DNA of 64,000 nucleotides from JANSWY01 sp965243755 (GCA_965243755.1 CBDEVW010000004.1:186001-250000), one strand, 5' to 3'. Positions 8,734-18,038 are shown, counted from the stretch's first letter. Numbers and translations: made by a program. The notes: generated by a model not told the origin, from the letters alone.

Positions 8734-9314
8734 TACTTCACTACTTTTTTGATCTTTTTAGATCCAATCCAGACTTTTTCGTTACTCTCCAAATCTGTTA
8801 GTTCAATATCTACCTGATAGTAAATTACTTTTTGTTTGGTATTGGAATCAGTGATTGAATTGACTGTTCCCTGAAGCATGAAATCAGCTCCTTTTTCCAG
8901 GCCCCATTTCTTGATGGTGTTGGAAGCAGCAAATTCCTGTTGATCTGCCCGCTCATCACGTAATTGTTCTCTGGCTTCACCACCTTGTACCATTTTTACT
9001 TTTCCGGAGTTGATAAACTCACGCTCAATGTCTTTGATGAAAGTCTCAACACTGATGTGTTCACTGCTTTTGTTTTTAACAATACCAACAATTACGGTTG
9101 GTTTGTAGCCATTAAACTCAATGTAATCGGCCAGCCAGTCCCTGCTCAAAGCATCCTGAACCATTTCTTCGGATACCAGTCGTGAATCTGTGTCATTCCA
9201 TCGTCCACTAAGGTCTATTTGTTGAGAGTCGTCTACCCTGGATACATTTTTTGTAGAACTACATCCAATCAAAAAAGGTAAGATCACACAAATCGTCAAT
9301 AGGTTTTTTCTCAT
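8733..9314 (-). CDS. LpoB-like penicillin-binding protein activator lipoprotein
   Basis: A 193-residue lipoprotein with a signal peptide ending FLIGC (Cys18). The body carries the LpoB-type fold signature: DLSGRWND, LVSEEMVQDAL, PTVIVGIVKN, SSEHISVETF, then GADFMLQGTV and a VDIELTDLESNEKVW strand pair. In enterobacteria LpoB is an outer-membrane lipoprotein that activates PBP1b. It is first in the operon with the COG3014 lipoprotein. Whether a Bacteroidota PBP is the partner cannot be told from this window. Confidence 0.87.
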   Translation of the reverse strand: MRKNLLTICVILPFLIGCSSTKNVSRVDDSQQIDLSGRWNDTDSRLVSEEMVQDALSRDWLADYIEFNGYKPTVIVGIVKNKSSEHISVETFIKDIEREFINSGKVKMVQGGEAREQLRDERADQQEFAASNTIKKWGLEKGADFMLQGTVNSITDSNTKQKVIYYQVDIELTDLESNEKVWIGSKKIKKVVK

Positions 9315-9431
9315 TTTTAAATTTTATTTTTCCTATTGGACTAAATATAGGTGATTTGGTCACATTTGAGAAATCAGGATTTTAGTTTCTGTTTGTCTGA
9401 GCAGGGTTTTATAAATCTTAAATCACTTTTG

Positions 9432-11303
9432 CTATGTTCTCTCACTCAACTCAAGCCATCGCATTTCCTTTTCTTCAATGGTGGCAGTGATGTCTTCAAT
9501 TTCTTTCGACCAGGAAGTGAGTTCCTCGTGATCTCCAGTGCCTGAGTTTAGTTTTTCGATAAGAACCGCCTTCTGGTTTTCCAGCTTTTCAATCTCGGTT
9601 TCCAGGGATTCAAATTCCCTTTTTTCATTGAAGGTAAGTTTATCTGCTTTTGGAGATTTTTGCTTTTCAGCTTTCTCTTTTTCGGGTTTTGGTGTGGTTA
9701 TCTCCGGAACTTTTTGTTTTTCCTCTTCACGAAAGTCAGTATAGTTACCATTAAAAATATCTATCACACCATCACCTCTAAAAACAAATAATTGATCTAC
9801 CAGCCGATCCATGAAATAGCGATCGTGAGAGACAATGAGCAGGCAGCCCCCAAATTTATCCAGGTAATCTTCCAGAATGTTGAGCGTCATGATGTCCAGA
9901 TCATTGGTGGGCTCATCCAGAATCAGGAAATTGGGGTTGTGCATGAGGACTTTGAGCAGCTGCAATCTTCTCTTTTCCCCACCGCTTAGTTTGTAAACAA
10001 AATTGTATTGCGACTTTGGGTCAAAGAGGAATAGGTTGAGAAGTTGTGCGGCTGTTACTGTACTTCCATCATCCAGTGTGATGACTTCTGCAACCTCTTT
10101 TACCACATCAATTACCTTTTGTTCCTGGGTATGTACCAGTTCAGCCTGGGAGTAATATCCAAATCGGGTATTTTGTCCTTGAGTGATTGTTCCGGAATAT
10201 CCATCAAGCGCACCGGTTAGCAGATTGAGGAAAGTTGATTTACCTGCTCCATTCTTCCCTACTATTCCTATTCTGTCTTTTTTCTTAAACACATAGCTAA
10301 AATCATTGACCATCTTTTTGTCTCCAAAGTTGAATTGCAGATGTTCAATTTCAATGATTTTTTTTCCCATCCGGGCAGTACCTGTTTTAATTTCCAGTTC
10401 GTCTTTTTTCAGGTTGGTAGATGCTTTTGCTTTTAATTCATGGAAGGCATCTACGCGGTATTTTGCTTTTGTTCCCCTGGCTTTCGGTTGTCTCCGAATC
10501 CAATCCAGTTCCTTACGCATCAGGTTTTTAGCCTTCTCCACCTCTACCATTTCCCGCTCTTCACGATCAGCTTTTTTCTCCAGGAAGTAAGCATAATTTC
10601 CATAGTACCGGTAGACTTGTCCACGGTCAATTTCCATGATATGGTTGGTCACTCTGTCGAGAAAATACCTGTCGTGCGTGACCATTAAGATGGTCAGGTT
10701 CTGAGCGGCAAGGTGATTTTCAAGCCATTCTATGGCATCCAGGTCCAGGTGGTTGGTTGGCTCGTCCAGGATCAAAAGATCTGGCTCTTCCAGGAGCACT
10801 TTGGCCAGTGCAACACGTTTTTTTTGTCCTCCTGATAGGTTTTTGATTAATTCCGTCGAATCATGAATGTTGAGTTTTCCCAGAATTTGTCGTGCTTTGT
10901 CTTCAAAATCCCAGGCTCCCAGGTTATCTACTTTTTCCATGGCCTCCTGCAGCGCCTCCTGCTTAGTATGGTCTTTCTCTGCAAGGGTGAGCAGGCTTTG
11001 ATAGTCTCTCACCGCAGTTGCCTGGGGGTGATCGCTATTGAATACTTCAGTAATGATGTTGGCTTCTTCATCCAGGTCTGGCATTTGAGTGAGGAAACTC
11101 ACTTTGATTTCTTTATTGATGGATACGTTCCCTGAATCAGCGGTTTCAATTCCTGCGGCTATTTTCAGCAGGGTTGATTTACCACAGCCATTGACTCCCA
11201 GTAAGGCAATTTTCTGACCCTGGTCAATACCAAAACTCACATTTTCAAAGAGAATTCGTTCGTTAAAGGATTTGCTAATGTCATCAATGGAAATTACGTT
11301 CAT
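9432..11303 (-). CDS. ABC-F family ATPase (Uup-like)
   Basis: A 623-residue soluble protein with two ABC domains and no membrane segments. Domain 1 has Walker A GVNGCGKST, signature LSGGQKKR and Walker B LLILDEPTNHLD; domain 2 has GKNGAGKST, LSGGEKRR and FLILDEPTNDLD. A charged inter-domain linker and a C-terminal coiled coil (about the last 90 residues, rich in E/K) match Uup-type members, which act on ribosomes or DNA intermediates. The ATG at 11303 (MNVISIDD) is chosen over a GTG 33 bases upstream because the family starts at this strand. Confidence 0.93.
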   Translation of the reverse strand: MNVISIDDISKSFNERILFENVSFGIDQGQKIALLGVNGCGKSTLLKIAAGIETADSGNVSINKEIKVSFLTQMPDLDEEANIITEVFNSDHPQATAVRDYQSLLTLAEKDHTKQEALQEAMEKVDNLGAWDFEDKARQILGKLNIHDSTELIKNLSGGQKKRVALAKVLLEEPDLLILDEPTNHLDLDAIEWLENHLAAQNLTILMVTHDRYFLDRVTNHIMEIDRGQVYRYYGNYAYFLEKKADREEREMVEVEKAKNLMRKELDWIRRQPKARGTKAKYRVDAFHELKAKASTNLKKDELEIKTGTARMGKKIIEIEHLQFNFGDKKMVNDFSYVFKKKDRIGIVGKNGAGKSTFLNLLTGALDGYSGTITQGQNTRFGYYSQAELVHTQEQKVIDVVKEVAEVITLDDGSTVTAAQLLNLFLFDPKSQYNFVYKLSGGEKRRLQLLKVLMHNPNFLILDEPTNDLDIMTLNILEDYLDKFGGCLLIVSHDRYFMDRLVDQLFVFRGDGVIDIFNGNYTDFREEEKQKVPEITTPKPEKEKAEKQKSPKADKLTFNEKREFESLETEIEKLENQKAVLIEKLNSGTGDHEELTSWSKEIEDITATIEEKEMRWLELSERT

Positions 11304-11407
11304 GGCTGTTTGTTTTGAAGGCTTCAAAGTTATCACAATAAATACGACTTCTCACGCATTTATGTAGACATGATTTTTTAGGTTTGAGGCAATTAAAGCA
11401 TTTCACT

Positions 11408-12166
11408 ATGGATAAACCAATTGCGTTCATTACAGGGGCTACATCCGGTATTGGTGAAGCAACTGCCCAATATTTAGCGCCTTATTATAACCTGATCATT
11501 TGTGGTCGCAGACAGGATCGTCTGGAGGCTGTAAAAGCTGAGCTGTCTGACAAAACACAAGTGCATTCATTAATATTTGATGTACGAGACAAGTCAGCCG
11601 TTGATGCTGCCGTGAAAGGACTCCCTGAAGAGTGGAGGAGTATTGATGTGTTGGTCAATAACGCCGGAAATGCTCATGGACTTGACCCAATTCATGAAGG
11701 AAGTGTGGATGACTGGGATGCGATGATCGATATCAATGTGAAAGGCTTATTATATGTGAGTAAAGCAATTATCCCCGGAATGGTGGAAAGAAAAACGGGT
11801 CATATTGTCAATGTTGGTTCTATTGCCGGGAAAGAAGTATACCCTAATGGAAATGTTTATTGCGCCAGCAAACATGCAGTAGATGCCATCAATAATGGAA
11901 TGAGGATGGACCTTAATCCGTATGGTATCAAGGTGACTTCTGTAAACCCCGGATTAGTAGAGACTGAATTTTCGCTGGTAAGATTTAAGGGTGACGATCA
12001 GAGAGCAGATACAGTATATCAGGGTTATGACCCACTCAAAGCAGAGGATATTGCCGATTTGATCCGGTATATTGTGCAGGCTCCCAAACATGTTTTGTTG
12101 AGTGATGTGATCATACTGCCAACGGCCCAGGCGAATGCTACCATTGTAAAGAAGGATTTATCTTAA
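11408..12166 (+). CDS. Short-chain dehydrogenase/reductase (YdfG-like)
   Basis: A 252-residue classical SDR. The Rossmann motif TGATSGIG is near the N-terminus, NNAG follows strand 4, and the catalytic Tyr-Lys pair is in YCASKHAV. The C-terminal region with HVLLSDVIILPTAQAN resembles YdfG-type NADP-dependent 3-hydroxy acid or serine dehydrogenases. The ATG at 11408 is preferred over a TTG 24 bases earlier. It is on the opposite strand from the ABC-F gene, so the roughly 100 bases between them should hold two divergent promoters. Substrate is inferred from similarity only. Confidence 0.9.
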   Translation: MDKPIAFITGATSGIGEATAQYLAPYYNLIICGRRQDRLEAVKAELSDKTQVHSLIFDVRDKSAVDAAVKGLPEEWRSIDVLVNNAGNAHGLDPIHEGSVDDWDAMIDINVKGLLYVSKAIIPGMVERKTGHIVNVGSIAGKEVYPNGNVYCASKHAVDAINNGMRMDLNPYGIKVTSVNPGLVETEFSLVRFKGDDQRADTVYQGYDPLKAEDIADLIRYIVQAPKHVLLSDVIILPTAQANATIVKKDLS

Positions 12167-12232
12167 GAAACTGGCAGCTATGTTATTTTTTCTTATCATT
12201 GCCGACAAAATAAACAACATTAGAGACTATTC

Positions 12233-13576
12233 ATGAAGCAGATATTGATTTTGGGAGCGGGGAGATCTTGTTCATCACTGATTGATTACCTCATTAAAAA
12301 TGCCGAGACCTACAAGTGGCATGTAACAATCGCTGATAAAGATCTTGCACTGGCTCAGGAGAAAGCAAATTGGGGGGGATCAGCTTCCGCTATTGCATTT
12401 GATATTTTTGATGAAAAACAACGTGGCGAGGTAATTTCCAATGCAGACCTTGTCATTTCTATGCTTCCTGCCTCTTTTCATATACATGTTGCCAGGGTAT
12501 GTGCATCCAAAGGGATCAATATGCTGACTGCTTCATATGTGTCTGATGAGATCAAGGCGCTTGCACCTGAATTCGAAAAAAATGGCGCATTGCTATTGAT
12601 GGAGTTGGGACTGGATCCCGGGATCGATCACATGTCTGCCATGAAGGTGCTGGATGAAATCAAGGAACAGGGACATGAGTTGATTGGTTTTGAGACTTTC
12701 ACCGGTGGACTTTTGGCACCAACCAAAGATGACAACCCCTGGGAATATAAGTTCACCTGGAATCCAAGAAACGTGGTGCTTGCTGGTCAGGGAAATGTTA
12801 AATTCATCCAGGAAGGACGATACAAATTCATTCCATATCACAGATTATTCAGAAGAACAGAAGTAATTCATATTCCTGGGCACGGTTATTTTGAAGGTTA
12901 TGCCAACCGTGATTCACTGAAATACCTCGATTCCTATAATTTACATGGGATCCGGACACTGTATAGAGGAACATTGAGAAGACCTGGTTTCTGCAAAGCC
13001 TGGGATTGTTTTGTACAGCTGGGAGCAACAGACGATTCCTATCAGATGGAAGGTGTGACAGAAATGACGCACCGTCAGTTTATCAATTCCTTCCTGCAAT
13101 ACAATCCTGATGATTCAGTTGAATTGAAACTTGCGCACTACCTCAACCTGGACCTGGAGTCTGAGGAAATGTATAAGTTAAAATGGCTGGGTGTTTTTGA
13201 GGATGATCTTGTAGGTCTTCAGGAAGGAACGCCAGCGCAAATACTGGAGCACATCCTGAAAAAGAAATGGACCATCAAGCCGGAAGATAAGGACATGATT
13301 GTAATGTGGCATAAATTCGACTTCATCGACAATGGTGTCCATCGACAAATTCAATCCGATATGGTAGCGATTGGTGAGGATAGCATACACACGGCTATGT
13401 CCAAAACCGTAGGATTGCCTCTTGCCATAGGCGCTAAAATGATTCTTAATGGTCAGATTGATTTGAAAGGGGTACACATTCCTACAAAGAAAGAAGTCTA
13501 TGACCCGATCTTGGGAGAACTGGAAACCCTGGGATTTGAGTTTCATGAACACGAGTTGGAAGTTCAGAAATCATAA
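12233..13576 (+). CDS. Saccharopine dehydrogenase-like NAD(P)-binding enzyme
   Basis: A 447-residue enzyme with an N-terminal Rossmann fold (LILGAGRSCSSLIDYL) and the family core ELGLDPGIDHM followed by a substrate domain with ETFTGGLLAP. The C-terminal half matches the saccharopine dehydrogenase C-terminal domain. In Bacteroidota such genes are annotated as saccharopine or carboxynorspermidine dehydrogenase-like; the true substrate (a lysine or polyamine intermediate) cannot be read here. It lies 66 bases after the SDR gene and is followed by a strong terminator, so the two may share a transcript. Confidence 0.85.
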   Translation: MKQILILGAGRSCSSLIDYLIKNAETYKWHVTIADKDLALAQEKANWGGSASAIAFDIFDEKQRGEVISNADLVISMLPASFHIHVARVCASKGINMLTASYVSDEIKALAPEFEKNGALLLMELGLDPGIDHMSAMKVLDEIKEQGHELIGFETFTGGLLAPTKDDNPWEYKFTWNPRNVVLAGQGNVKFIQEGRYKFIPYHRLFRRTEVIHIPGHGYFEGYANRDSLKYLDSYNLHGIRTLYRGTLRRPGFCKAWDCFVQLGATDDSYQMEGVTEMTHRQFINSFLQYNPDDSVELKLAHYLNLDLESEEMYKLKWLGVFEDDLVGLQEGTPAQILEHILKKKWTIKPEDKDMIVMWHKFDFIDNGVHRQIQSDMVAIGEDSIHTAMSKTVGLPLAIGAKMILNGQIDLKGVHIPTKKEVYDPILGELETLGFEFHEHELEVQKS

Positions 13577-13584
13577 TCTTATTG

Positions 13585-13615
13585 AGCCCTGTTGTTGACA
13601 GGGCTTTTGATTTTT
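13585..13615 (+). terminator. Rho-independent terminator after the saccharopine dehydrogenase-like gene
   Basis: A perfect 8-bp stem AGCCCTGT / ACAGGGCT with a 5-base loop is followed by a T-rich tract (TTTTGATTTTT). It lies 9 bases after the stop codon. Confidence 0.85.
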
Positions 13616-13657
13616 CGTACCTTTAATCTTTAACCACCATTTTTTAATTCAGCTGTT

Positions 13658-13810
13658 ATGGAAGAGGATTACATCGGCCTTGAGGAAGATATTGCTTACG
13701 AGTCCGCCCAACGGGAAAAGAGAAAAAAAAGAGCTACCGTCATTTTATCAGTCGCATTGTTTATGATCGTTTTTTACATCATTGTTACAATGACTTCTTT
13801 TCATGGCTAA
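13658..13810 (+). CDS. Small single-pass membrane protein (50 aa)
   Basis: An ATG-started frame of 50 codons. The first 25 residues are highly charged (MEEDYIGLEEDIAYES, then a KRKKRA patch), followed by one clear membrane helix (about residues 27-46, VILSVALFMIVFYIIVTM) and a short tail. The basic patch just before the helix gives a cytoplasmic N-terminus by the positive-inside rule. It sits between a terminator and a convergent gene whose stop codon it overlaps by 4 bases. I do not recognise it; the amphipathic-free design and clean start make it a likely real small protein. Confidence 0.6.
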   Translation: MEEDYIGLEEDIAYESAQREKRKKRATVILSVALFMIVFYIIVTMTSFHG

Positions 13811-14508
13811 AGCGCCAGGTAGTAGTCTTTTAACAACGACTTAAACTGTTCAGTATAGGATTGTCCCTGACGAATAGACAGGTGAACAACATTGGTAGAT
13901 TTATTTTTCCTGCCAAGTTTCTGGATCACACGGAATGTACGGCCACCTGGTTGATTGGTAATGATTAGCTTCTCTAAAACGCACAATCCAAATCGGGAAA
14001 GTTTTTCTTCAAATGCTTTACTCTCGTGTTCCGGATACAAGATGTAAGCAGTCCCTGTTTCAGCTAGTAACCGGTTAATGTTTTCTAATAATTCATCCTG
14101 ACCCAGGAGGTTATCGTGTAGCGCTTTGTTTCTTTTTTCATCACTGGATGGAAGGTGATTCCGGAAGAATGGAGGATTTGAAACAATCAGATCATATTTT
14201 ATTGGGGATTCAAAGTTTTGGATACTCGTTTCATATAAGGAGATCCGCTCTGACCAGGGACTGTTTCGAAAATTGATTTTAGCCTGAGTTGCTGCATCTG
14301 CATCTATTTCCACGCAATCTATTGCTGCCTCACATCGCTGAGCCATCATTAAGCTAAGCAGCCCCGTGCCTGTTCCAATATCTAAAATGTTTGACTTTCC
14401 TTCCAATTCAACAACAGCCCCTAAAATACACCCTTCGGTAGTCACCTTCATGGCACAATGGTCCTGTTCTATTCGAAATTGCTTGAATTGGAAATAACTA
14501 TTGGGCAT
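13807..14508 (-). CDS. tRNA1(Val) A37 N6-methyltransferase homologue (YfiC/TrmN6-like)
   Basis: A 233-residue SAM-dependent methyltransferase. The N-terminus FKQFRIEQDHCAMKVTTEG is the family signature, followed by SAM motif I ILDIGTGTGLLSL and the N6-adenine catalytic motif NPPFF near residue 120. In E. coli the homologue methylates A37 of tRNA1(Val). Its start follows the stop of rnhA directly (14508/14509), so it is the second gene of an rnhA-led pair. Its end meets the 50-residue gene on the other strand. Confidence 0.9.
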   Translation of the reverse strand: MPNSYFQFKQFRIEQDHCAMKVTTEGCILGAVVELEGKSNILDIGTGTGLLSLMMAQRCEAAIDCVEIDADAATQAKINFRNSPWSERISLYETSIQNFESPIKYDLIVSNPPFFRNHLPSSDEKRNKALHDNLLGQDELLENINRLLAETGTAYILYPEHESKAFEEKLSRFGLCVLEKLIITNQPGGRTFRVIQKLGRKNKSTNVVHLSIRQGQSYTEQFKSLLKDYYLAL

Positions 14509-14982
14509 TTAGGAAATTGGTGGTTGATTTTCATAACCCACGTCAACTTTTAGCTGAGCTCCCTCCGCAGCAGCAACGGCGAGTTGATCGCATCGCTCAT
14601 TTTCTGGGATACCAGCATGGCCCTTTACCCACTGAAAGGAAACTTTGTGTTTTTTGTAAAGGGGTATGAACACCTGCCAAAGATCAACATTGGCTTTTTT
14701 CTTAAACCCTTGTTTTTGCCAATTCCATATCCAGCCCTTTTCAACTGCCTCCACCACGTACTTACTGTCGGAATAAACTTTCACTTCAGTGCCAGGTTGT
14801 TTTAAAGCCTGAAGTCCTTTAATTACTGCGAGTAGTTCCATCCTGTTGTTGGTGGTTTTTCGGAACCCTTCTGAAAGTTCTTTTCTATATGGTTTTCCGC
14901 CTACGGTAGCAATCATGACTGTTCCGTAACCTCCGGGTCCTGGATTTCCTTTAGCTGCTCCGTCTGTATAAATAATGACCAT
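14509..14982 (-). CDS. rnhA: Ribonuclease HI
   Basis: A 157-residue endonuclease that cleaves RNA in RNA-DNA hybrids. All four acidic catalytic residues are visible: D7 (YTDGAA), E49 (RMEL), D72 (SDSK) and D132 (ERCD), plus H122 in KGHAG. The basic handle with WIWNWQKQGFKKK is present, as in the E. coli type. Its ATG overlaps the marC stop by one base, so marC-rnhA-methyltransferase form one operon. Confidence 0.96.
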   Translation of the reverse strand: MVIIYTDGAAKGNPGPGGYGTVMIATVGGKPYRKELSEGFRKTTNNRMELLAVIKGLQALKQPGTEVKVYSDSKYVVEAVEKGWIWNWQKQGFKKKANVDLWQVFIPLYKKHKVSFQWVKGHAGIPENERCDQLAVAAAEGAQLKVDVGYENQPPIS

Positions 14983-15557
14983 TAAAGTACAAAGTTGGTT
15001 TTGAATAGTTTGATGGCAATGGCCAATAGAATGATTCCAAAGACTTTCCGAAGGATCATGAATCCTCCATTGCCTATTTTTCTTTCCAGCCAGGCACTGG
15101 TTTTTAGTACCACATAAACCAGTATCAGGTTGACAAAAATACCTACCAAAATATTGGGGGTCGAGAATTCGGCCTTCAGTGAGATCAGGGTTGTCATGGT
15201 ACCAGCACCAGCGATCAGGGGGAATGCAAGGGGGACAATAGATGCTGTACTTCCATCGTTGGCTCCTTCCTTGAACAAGGTAATTCCAAGGATCATTTCC
15301 ATCCCCAAAAGAAACATAATAATTGCGCCTGCCACTGCAAATGATCCTACATCAATACCAAACAAACTTAGAATGCCTTCTCCAAGAAGCAGGAAAATCA
15401 CCATAATTATCCCGGAAACAAGGGTTGCTTTTTCCGATTGCACGTGACCAGCTTTTTTTCGAAGGTCAATGATAATGGGTATACTACCAATGATATCAAT
15501 TACAGAAAACAGGATCAGTGAAACCGAAAGTATTTCCTTGATTTTAAACATAGCCAA
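14982..15557 (-). CDS. MarC family integral membrane protein
   Basis: A 191-residue protein with about six membrane segments and the MarC/UPF0056 signatures SVIDIIGSIPIIIDL near the N-terminus and VPLAFPLIAGAGTMTT in the middle. The physiological role of MarC proteins is not settled; the old link to multiple antibiotic resistance was withdrawn. It is first in a chain with rnhA (1-base overlap). Confidence 0.92.
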   Translation of the reverse strand: MAMFKIKEILSVSLILFSVIDIIGSIPIIIDLRKKAGHVQSEKATLVSGIIMVIFLLLGEGILSLFGIDVGSFAVAGAIIMFLLGMEMILGITLFKEGANDGSTASIVPLAFPLIAGAGTMTTLISLKAEFSTPNILVGIFVNLILVYVVLKTSAWLERKIGNGGFMILRKVFGIILLAIAIKLFKTNFVL

Positions 15558-15586
15558 TTCTTTTCCGCAAAAGTATAGTTATTTTC

Positions 15587-16654
15587 CTACTTCACCTGAT
15601 CGAAATTGGACCGCCAGAAGTTTTTAAGTTTTTTAACCGCCCTTTTTTTGATTGCAGGAAAGTTGGCTATTCTAAAGGTGTTATCCTTCCAGTCGCCATA
15701 TCCATTGCCCAGAAGGATGCCGGATTCCATGGCTTCTTCCTTCAATTTTTCCACATTATTGTAGGTCAGTGTCAATACTGTGGTGGAACGAACCTGCTTG
15801 TTGCTTACCAGGAAATCAAACGCTTCAAATGACTCGAAAAACTGCTCGTATTCTTTAAGCCTTCCTGTCAGTTTTGATGCGATATGATCAATTCCTTTTG
15901 AATTTTTCATGGTTCTCATCAGCAGGTAAATATCCATCACATTAGGAGTGTAGGGAGTCTGGTATTTTCTGAAATTTTCAAGGATAAAATTAAGACTGTT
16001 GTAATGAGCCGATTCGTCAATTTCTTCCGCAACCTTCACGGCTTTTGGAGACAATAACATTACAGCCATTCCAGCCGGTAGTCCAAAACATTTCTGAACG
16101 GAAGCAAACCAAACGTCCGCCACTTCAAAATTGAGCTTAATTCCAGCCATTGAGGAGGTAGCATCTACTGCAATCAGCTTGTCTTCATGAGCATTTTTGA
16201 AAGTCTCAATCAATTCGCACGAGACCTGGGTGCCATTGGAAGTTTCATTTTGTGTTATGGCAATGATTTCAGCATCCTGATCGATAACAATGTCTGTGGT
16301 AAGTACATCATTGATACCGAATGCTGTTCCTGTGGTGGCAGGCAAAAGTTTCTGCGTATACTTCATCCATTTTTCTCCAAAGGCGCCATTATAAAGGTGG
16401 TGGCTTTTTTTGATGGTCAGGGATTGCGCAATGATTTCCCAGCATTCAGTAGCCGATGAACAGAATACTATTTCATAATCCTCAGGAATATGCAGTTTTT
16501 CCCTCATCAGTTCGAGGGTGGTTTCCAGCATATTTGAGAATTCCTTGCTCCTATGGTTCCAGGACAATACACCCTCCATATAAGCTTCATAGAGGTATTC
16601 TGTTACTTTAGAGTATACTCGGGAGGGGCCAGGATAGAAGGAAACTGTTTTCAT
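15587..16654 (-). CDS. Class V aminotransferase, phosphoserine transaminase-like
   Basis: A 355-residue PLP enzyme of fold type I. It opens with SFYPGPSRVY, contains LSWNHRSKEF and FCSSATECWE, and has the Schiff-base lysine in SVQKCFGLPAG. The pattern resembles SerC and related alanine-glyoxylate transaminases, and serine biosynthesis is the likeliest role, but Bacteroidota often carry more than one such gene. Its ATG overlaps the aroQ stop by 4 bases, so the two are co-transcribed. Confidence 0.85.
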   Translation of the reverse strand: MKTVSFYPGPSRVYSKVTEYLYEAYMEGVLSWNHRSKEFSNMLETTLELMREKLHIPEDYEIVFCSSATECWEIIAQSLTIKKSHHLYNGAFGEKWMKYTQKLLPATTGTAFGINDVLTTDIVIDQDAEIIAITQNETSNGTQVSCELIETFKNAHEDKLIAVDATSSMAGIKLNFEVADVWFASVQKCFGLPAGMAVMLLSPKAVKVAEEIDESAHYNSLNFILENFRKYQTPYTPNVMDIYLLMRTMKNSKGIDHIASKLTGRLKEYEQFFESFEAFDFLVSNKQVRSTTVLTLTYNNVEKLKEEAMESGILLGNGYGDWKDNTFRIANFPAIKKRAVKKLKNFWRSNFDQVK

Positions 16655-17076
16655 TCCTCATTCTTAATGAAATACTGTATCGCATACCGGTACCCTTCCA
16701 GACCAAGACCAGATATAATCCCAATACAGTTTTTGGTGAGGTGACTATGGTGTCTGAATGACTCCCTTTGATAGACATTTGAGATGTGAATTTCAATGGC
16801 TGGAGCTGTAACTGCTGCCAGTGCATCAGCTATTGCGACAGACGTATGGGAGTACCCCGCACCATTGATAATAATTCCGTCAAACTCAAACCCTACTTCA
16901 TGAATCTTATCTACTAATTCACCTTCGTGGTTTGATTGAAAATAATGCAAATCAACAGCATCAAAATCCCCCTTTAACTGAGAGAAATAATCTTCAAAAG
17001 AAGCTTTGCCATATATCTCAGGTTCTCTCTTTCCAAGGAGGTTTAAATTAGGTCCGTTGATAATGATTAGTCGCAT
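16651..17076 (-). CDS. aroQ: Type II 3-dehydroquinate dehydratase
   Basis: A 141-residue shikimate-pathway enzyme forming 3-dehydroshikimate. Seen: GPNLNLLGKREPEIYG at the N-terminus with the catalytic Tyr, SNHEGELVD, the NGAGYSHTS loop, and the catalytic His in IEIHISNVYQRE. The ATG at 17076 (MRLIIING) is the family start; an upstream frame of 17 residues is judged untranslated. It is divergent from xerD with a 62-base gap and leads an operon with the aminotransferase. Confidence 0.95.
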   Translation of the reverse strand: MRLIIINGPNLNLLGKREPEIYGKASFEDYFSQLKGDFDAVDLHYFQSNHEGELVDKIHEVGFEFDGIIINGAGYSHTSVAIADALAAVTAPAIEIHISNVYQRESFRHHSHLTKNCIGIISGLGLEGYRYAIQYFIKNEE

Positions 17077-17112
17077 GTATCCAGCATTCAGTTTAAAAGT
17101 CGATAAAAATAA

Positions 17113-17120
17113 TACATTTG
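17113..17120 (+). promoter_or_regulatory. Putative -7 element for xerD
   Basis: TACATTTG matches the Bacteroidota TAnnTTTG -7 box and lies 18 bases before the xerD ATG in the aroQ-xerD divergent gap. No good TTTG -33 element is seen at the expected distance, so the call is tentative. Confidence 0.4.
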
Positions 17121-17138
17121 TATCCACAAATTCGTTTT

Positions 17139-18038
17139 ATGGCCTGGGATTTTTACATCAGACAATTTCAGACTTACCTCAAACTGGAGCGGTCACTTTC
17201 CGACAATTCTATTGAAGCCTATATTCGGGATGTCGTAAAGCTTCGGCAGTTCATAGAAATCAGGAAACTTGACCTTACCCCACTTCAACTACAAGCACAC
17301 CATGTACATGACTTTTTGGAGTTTATTACCGAACTGGGAATGAGTGCCTATACACAAGCCAGGATTATTAGTGGATTAAAAGCATTTTACAAATACCTGA
17401 TCTTTGAAGGTGATCTGGAATCAGACCCAATGGCATTGATAGAGGGACCAAAACTTGGCAGAAAGTTGCCGGACACTTTAAACATCAATGAAATTGACCA
17501 GCTATTGGATGCAATTGATCTCTCAACACCGGAAGGAACAAGAAATCGCGCCATATTGGAAACGCTTTATAGTTCCGGCCTTAGGGTATCTGAACTGGTA
17601 GAATTGAAATTGAGCAACCTTCATGAGGATATCGGATTTCTAAGGGTGGTTGGGAAAGGAAGCAAAGAGCGTCTGGTACCTATTGGAAGACAAGCATTGA
17701 AACATATCAGGCTGTATAAGGATCATGTGCGGGTACATGTACCGATAAAGCCAGGTAACGAAGACTATGTATTTCTCAACAGACGAGGGGCCAAGCTTAC
17801 AAGGGTGATGATTTTTACGATAATCAAGAATTTAGCATTGTCCATTGGAATGAAAAAAAACATCAGCCCTCACACTTTCAGGCACTCATTTGCGACACAT
17901 TTGATCGAGGGAGGTGCAGACCTCAGGGTAGTGCAGGAAATGCTTGGCCACCAATCTATTACTACCACTGAGATCTACACACACCTGGATCGTGACTATC
18001 TGAAACAGGTGATGAAAGAATTTCACCCAAGGAGTTAG
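17139..18038 (+). CDS. xerD: Tyrosine recombinase XerD
   Basis: A 299-residue site-specific recombinase for chromosome dimer resolution. The N-terminal SAM-like domain (residues 1-95) is followed by the catalytic domain with all active-site residues: R149, a Lys in VGKGSKERLVP, H245 and R248 in SPHTFRHSF, H271 in LGHQS, and nucleophile Y280. The ATG at 17139 is preferred to a TTG 21 bases upstream because it gives the usual XerD length. It is a housekeeping recombinase rather than an integrase; no attachment sites or phage genes flank it. Confidence 0.93.
   Translation: MAWDFYIRQFQTYLKLERSLSDNSIEAYIRDVVKLRQFIEIRKLDLTPLQLQAHHVHDFLEFITELGMSAYTQARIISGLKAFYKYLIFEGDLESDPMALIEGPKLGRKLPDTLNINEIDQLLDAIDLSTPEGTRNRAILETLYSSGLRVSELVELKLSNLHEDIGFLRVVGKGSKERLVPIGRQALKHIRLYKDHVRVHVPIKPGNEDYVFLNRRGAKLTRVMIFTIIKNLALSIGMKKNISPHTFRHSFATHLIEGGADLRVVQEMLGHQSITTTEIYTHLDRDYLKQVMKEFHPRS

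Noticed and set aside
17139..18038. Integrase marking an integrated element
   Set aside because: The protein is XerD by length and context (divergent from aroQ, followed by pyrD); no att sites or mobile genes flank it.
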